Below are positions 12,361-15,023 of a DNA stretch of 15,023 bases, piece after piece. Every line of letters starts with the position of its first letter. Position 1 is the first letter of the stretch. The stretch is from contig DATHGT010000345.1 of NCBI GenBank assembly GCA_035317605.1, positions 1 through 15,023 on the forward strand. The letters run 5' to 3'. Made by a program: the position numbers and the translations under genes. Source of the DNA: DATHGT01 sp035317605 (GTDB lineage Bacteria > Methylomirabilota > Methylomirabilia > Rokubacteriales > CSP1-6). The notes under the pieces are model-generated. The model searched no databases. It was given only the letters and a program-made list of their open reading frames with translations, and was not told the origin of the DNA.

Positions 12361-14127
12361 TCACGTCTCCTTCGGGGTCATCACGTCCCCGCGGGCGGCC
12401 GAAAGGTGACAGGCGGGTTCGTGCCCAGCGGGACGCTCACCCGCGCGCGAGGCGCGATCGGCGTGTCCGCGGATCCCGGCCGCGCGCTCGCGCTCGACTT
12501 CCCGCATCGGATCGATCGAGGCCGCGCGAAGCTTGACCAAGGCCCACAGCCAGAGGGGCGGGTCGCGCCAGAGGGAGACCTTCTTGCCGTCGCCGAACGT
12601 GCGCGACCGGTAGTTCACCGGAATCTCGACGGGACGGTACCCCTTGCGGATGAGCTTGATGAGCAGCTCGTAGTCGAAATCGAAGCGGTTGCACTCGAAG
12701 CGCAGGCCATAGAGGCAGTCGCGGCGAAACACCTTGTACATCGTGAACGGGTCGCGGAGTCGCTGCGAGAACAGCACGTTGATGAGCAGGGTGAACAGCC
12801 AGTGGCCCAGGTTCAGCCCGACGCTCAGCAGGCGCTGGCCCGCGAACCGTCGCATCTTCCACGCGCTGCCCCCGTGTCGGGAGCCGAGCACGAACGCCTC
12901 CCGATGATTGAGGAGCGGCTCGAGCAGCGCGTCGTAGTCCTCGATGTCGTACTCGAGGTCGGCGTCCTGGATGAGCACGAAGTCCCCCGTGGCGTGGGTG
13001 AAGCCGGTGCGCACCGCGTGTCCCTTGCCGCGGGGGCGATCCTCGAACACGACGTTGACCCGCCCATCGCGTGCGTAGCGCTCGGCCAATTCGCGGGTGC
13101 CGTCCGTCGATGCGCTCTCCACGAGGACGATCTCCATGTCCACGTCGCGCCGGTCTCGGTCGAGCAGTCGGCGCATGACGGTATCCAGGGTGGCGGCCTC
13201 GTTGTAGGCCGGCACGATGACGGACAGGCGGGGCCGGGGCCGGACGCGGCGCTTCCGGGCGAACGCCAGGAGGCCGCTGGCCACGACCCGGACGTGGCGG
13301 CGCCGAAGGGCGGCGGGGGTCACGCGCGCCACCATGTTCACGAGCGGGGTGAACCCGGACGTCGGGAAGCGTTCGAAGTGGTGGGCCACCACCTCCAGGT
13401 TCAGGGTCTTCCAGCCCGGCCTCACGACCGCCGAGTCGAAGCCGGCCCTGAACAGCGCGTGCTGAACGGTATTGGAGTCGAAGTAGAACAAGTGCTCCGG
13501 CTTGAACTCCATCCAGTTCTCGCGGAGCAGCCGAGCCGACCACGAATCCAGCGAAGGTGTCGCGATCAACAGCACCCCGTCGGGCCTCAAGAGACTCCGC
13601 ACGAGGGCGAGGAACGACAAGGGGTTGCGCACGTGCTCCAGGACGTCGGAGAGGACGCAGACGTCGAAGTGCTCCCGCCCCGGCCTGAGACACTCGGCGT
13701 CGCCGCACACGACGAGGGCGTGGGCGCCGACCCGTGCCCGCGCGACGCGCGCCGCGAAGGGCGAACGATCCACGCCGGTGACGCGGAACCCGGCGCCTTC
13801 GGCCTCGGACAGGAAATCGCCCTCGCCGCATCCGATCTCCAACAGGCGCCCGCCGTGTGGTCCACGATAGCGCCTCAGCTCCCGGAGGTAGTGCCGGGCC
13901 GTGGCCCGCCGCATCTCGGACGACCGGCGACGTCCCTCGGCGCCGGGCTGGCCGAGGAAATAGCCGTCCGTGTAGATCTGCCCCAGCTCCTGGTCGCTCG
14001 GCTGCGGATTGAGCAGCATCAGCCGGCACTGCGCGCACCGGACCACGCGGTACCCCTGCCTGGAGAAGGCGTAACGCAGCTGCCGGCCGTCGCAGAGCGG
14101 ACACGTCGACAGCCGCCCCGTCGTCAC
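12361..14127 (-). CDS. bifunctional protein: zinc-ribbon SAM methyltransferase fused to a GT2 (DPM1-like) glycosyltransferase
   Basis: A 588-residue protein starting at GTG 14127; GTGA (14124-14127) overlaps the transaldolase stop, fixing the start and coupling the genes. Residues 9-34 carry CPLC and CAQC, a zinc-ribbon-like lead. Residues 70-245 are a class I methyltransferase: SAM motif LLEIGCGEGDFL (95-106), acidic VTGVDRSP (116-123), DVCVLSDVLEHVRNP (155-169), and LLRPDGVLLIATP. Residues 300-545 are a GT2 domain: LSVIVPAYNEAATL (301-314), VESASTDGT (336-344), GKGHAVRTGF (368-377), the metal-binding QDADLEYD (387-394) and the DPM1-type YRSRTFGDGKKVSLWRDP (506-523). Both halves keep their key residues. 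The last 40 residues look disordered. The methyltransferase resembles sugar or O-antigen methylases and the GT2 resembles polyprenyl-phosphate mannosyl/glucosyl transferases. The acceptors are unknown. Confidence 0.92.
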   Translation of the reverse strand: MTTGRLSTCPLCDGRQLRYAFSRQGYRVVRCAQCRLMLLNPQPSDQELGQIYTDGYFLGQPGAEGRRRSSEMRRATARHYLRELRRYRGPHGGRLLEIGCGEGDFLSEAEGAGFRVTGVDRSPFAARVARARVGAHALVVCGDAECLRPGREHFDVCVLSDVLEHVRNPLSFLALVRSLLRPDGVLLIATPSLDSWSARLLRENWMEFKPEHLFYFDSNTVQHALFRAGFDSAVVRPGWKTLNLEVVAHHFERFPTSGFTPLVNMVARVTPAALRRRHVRVVASGLLAFARKRRVRPRPRLSVIVPAYNEAATLDTVMRRLLDRDRRDVDMEIVLVESASTDGTRELAERYARDGRVNVVFEDRPRGKGHAVRTGFTHATGDFVLIQDADLEYDIEDYDALLEPLLNHREAFVLGSRHGGSAWKMRRFAGQRLLSVGLNLGHWLFTLLINVLFSQRLRDPFTMYKVFRRDCLYGLRFECNRFDFDYELLIKLIRKGYRPVEIPVNYRSRTFGDGKKVSLWRDPPLWLWALVKLRAASIDPMREVERERAAGIRGHADRASRAGERPAGHEPACHLSAARGDVMTPKET

Positions 14128-14840
14128 AGCGTGAATCCAGCCTTCACCGCGTCGTCTCTGAACATCTTCACGGTGTCCAGGGAGTACGTCGACAGGTCCC
14201 GGCCGATCAGGGGGAGCTTGGCCAGGATGTCGTTGGTGATCGTGATGATGTGGCAGCCCACGGCGTCGGCCTGAAACACGTTGAGCAATTCGCGCGCACT
14301 CGCCCAGATCACCTCGATATTCGGCCGGGGACGCAGCAGGTTCACCGCGGCGGCCATCAGCGGTACCGGGTCGCGTCCGGTATCGGCGATCCTCCCCGCG
14401 AACACCGAGACGCAGGCGGCGGCGGCGCCGGAGAGCGCCGCCTCCACCTCACGGACTTGCTCGAGCGTGAGCAGGGCCGTCACGTTGACCTTGACCCCGG
14501 CCCGCGTGAGCGCGCGGATCAGGGGAGCCGACGACTCGCCGCACGTATTGGTCACCGGGATCTTGACGTAGACGTTCCCGCCCCAGCGCGCGATTTCACG
14601 GGCCTGTCGCTCCATCTCGGCGAAGTCGTCCGAGAAGACCTCGAGGGAAATCGGGCGGTCGGGAATGGCCGCGAGGATGTCGAGCGCGAAGGCGCGGTAG
14701 TCCGAGATCCCCGCCTTTCGCATGAGCGTGGGATTGGTGGTGAACCCCTTGATCAGGGGATGGCGATACATCTCCAGCATGCCGGGCTTGTCGGCGCCGT
14801 CGGCGAAGATCTTGATCCGGGCGGGAGCGGCTGGCGTCAT
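14124..14840 (-). CDS. short transaldolase (fructose-6-phosphate aldolase/TalC-like family)
   Basis: A 238-residue protein from ATG 14840, 16 bases after the isomerase stop; AAGGG lies upstream but rather far from the start. The TIM-barrel landmarks of the small transaldolase subfamily appear in order: IKIFADGAD (9-17), GFTTNPTLMRKAG (32-44), LEVFSDD (66-72), YVKIPVTN with the Schiff-base Lys93 (91-98), VNVTALLTLEQ (118-128), SVFAGRIADTG (145-155), VIWASARELLN (177-187) and a C-terminal KMFRDDAVKAGF. The length matches FSA/TalC-type enzymes and not the 310-380-residue classical transaldolases. It transfers or releases a dihydroxyacetone unit between sugar phosphates in the cytoplasm. Position between a sugar-phosphate isomerase and a glycosyltransferase suggests a job in making a sugar precursor and not general pentose phosphate metabolism. 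The true substrate is not evident. Confidence 0.9.
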   Translation of the reverse strand: MTPAAPARIKIFADGADKPGMLEMYRHPLIKGFTTNPTLMRKAGISDYRAFALDILAAIPDRPISLEVFSDDFAEMERQAREIARWGGNVYVKIPVTNTCGESSAPLIRALTRAGVKVNVTALLTLEQVREVEAALSGAAAACVSVFAGRIADTGRDPVPLMAAAVNLLRPRPNIEVIWASARELLNVFQADAVGCHIITITNDILAKLPLIGRDLSTYSLDTVKMFRDDAVKAGFTL

Positions 14841-14856
14841 GGTCGCCGTCGACCCT

Positions 14857-15023
14857 TCAACGCAGCGATTCCCACTTGGGCGGCGCGGTCTTCAGCTTGG
14901 GATGCGAGACCAGCAGGTGCCAGATCACGGCCTGGAACGCCTCGCTGTGCGGCGTGATGTTCGCCGCGTTGACCGTCGGGATCAGCACGCACGCGTCGGC
15001 GACTTGCTTCGTGTAGCCGCCGT
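14857..15023 (-). CDS. SIS-domain sugar-phosphate isomerase, C-terminal end (GmhA-like; 5' part outside window)
   Basis: The minus strand is open from the right edge to TGA at 14857-14859, giving the last 54 residues and two bases of another codon; this frame is too short and startless for ordinary ORF calling. The end GGYTKQVADACVLIPTV, then NITPHSEAFQAVIWHLLVSHP, then PPKWESLR matches the final strand and helix of SIS-fold isomerases in the phosphoheptose isomerase (GmhA) group. There a G(G/K)..KQ.AD..V.IP strand is followed by an HxEAFQxVIWHLL helix. Such enzymes convert ketose to aldose phosphates, for example sedoheptulose 7-phosphate to heptose 7-phosphate. Only the tail is present, so the exact reaction is not assignable. 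It is 16 bases upstream of, and probably co-transcribed with, the transaldolase gene. Confidence 0.75.
   Translation of the reverse strand, partial: GGYTKQVADACVLIPTVNAANITPHSEAFQAVIWHLLVSHPKLKTAPPKWESLR

Noticed and set aside
11128..14274. Open plus-strand frame of 1048 codons opposite the glycosyltransferase genes
   Set aside because: It is antisense to four genes with clear domains and coupled starts. Its translation is Arg/Gly/Ala/Asp-rich without any fold, as expected opposite GC-biased third positions, and it spans intergenic gaps.

Overview
The window is GC-rich DNA from what looks like a Gram-negative bacterium. It encodes a lipoprotein-type signal, a Tat-type signal, a GspC-like periplasmic protein and O-antigen/exopolysaccharide assembly enzymes. 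Codon use strongly favours G/C in third position. The style recalls uncultivated high-GC lineages such as Rokubacteria/Methylomirabilota, but that placement is a guess; no rRNA or phylogenetic marker is present.

Layout. Bases 1-240 hold the 3' end of a plus-strand gene for a BNR/sialidase-like beta-propeller protein. A gene-free stretch of about 800 bases follows. Every gene from 1071 to the right edge is on the minus strand, so transcription runs right to left. In transcription order these are: a SIS-domain sugar-phosphate isomerase (cut by the window edge), a short transaldolase, a methyltransferase-GT2 glycosyltransferase fusion, a GT4 family glycosyltransferase with the DUF1972 N-terminus, a polyprenyl-phosphate sugar transferase, a secreted subtilisin with six FG-GAP/VCBS-type repeats, an O-antigen ligase/polymerase-like membrane protein with a TPR tail, a small GspC-like periplasmic protein, a Tat-exported protein of unknown function, a small lipoprotein, and a secreted protein of unknown function ending at a strong intrinsic terminator (1010-1046).

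How it works together. The right half (9645-15023) is part of a surface-polysaccharide locus. The isomerase and transaldolase plausibly shape a sugar-phosphate precursor, the sugar transferase loads the first sugar onto undecaprenyl phosphate, and the GT4 and GT2 enzymes extend or modify it. The ligase-like protein at 4729-7125 would polymerise or transfer the chain. Stop/start overlaps (GTGA at 14124-14127, 11 bases at 11050-11060, ATGA at 2945-2948) indicate translational coupling. No flippase (Wzx) or ABC exporter is visible, so the locus must continue to the right or elsewhere. The left part (2484-4589) is a compact three-gene envelope operon whose members I cannot assign to a known system. 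Candidate promoters with perfect TTGACA -35 boxes precede the subtilisin gene and the terminal secreted-protein gene. The latter has an unusual leader of about 190 nt with two abutting perfect hairpins.

No tRNA, rRNA, CRISPR array, insertion sequence or phage gene was recognised.
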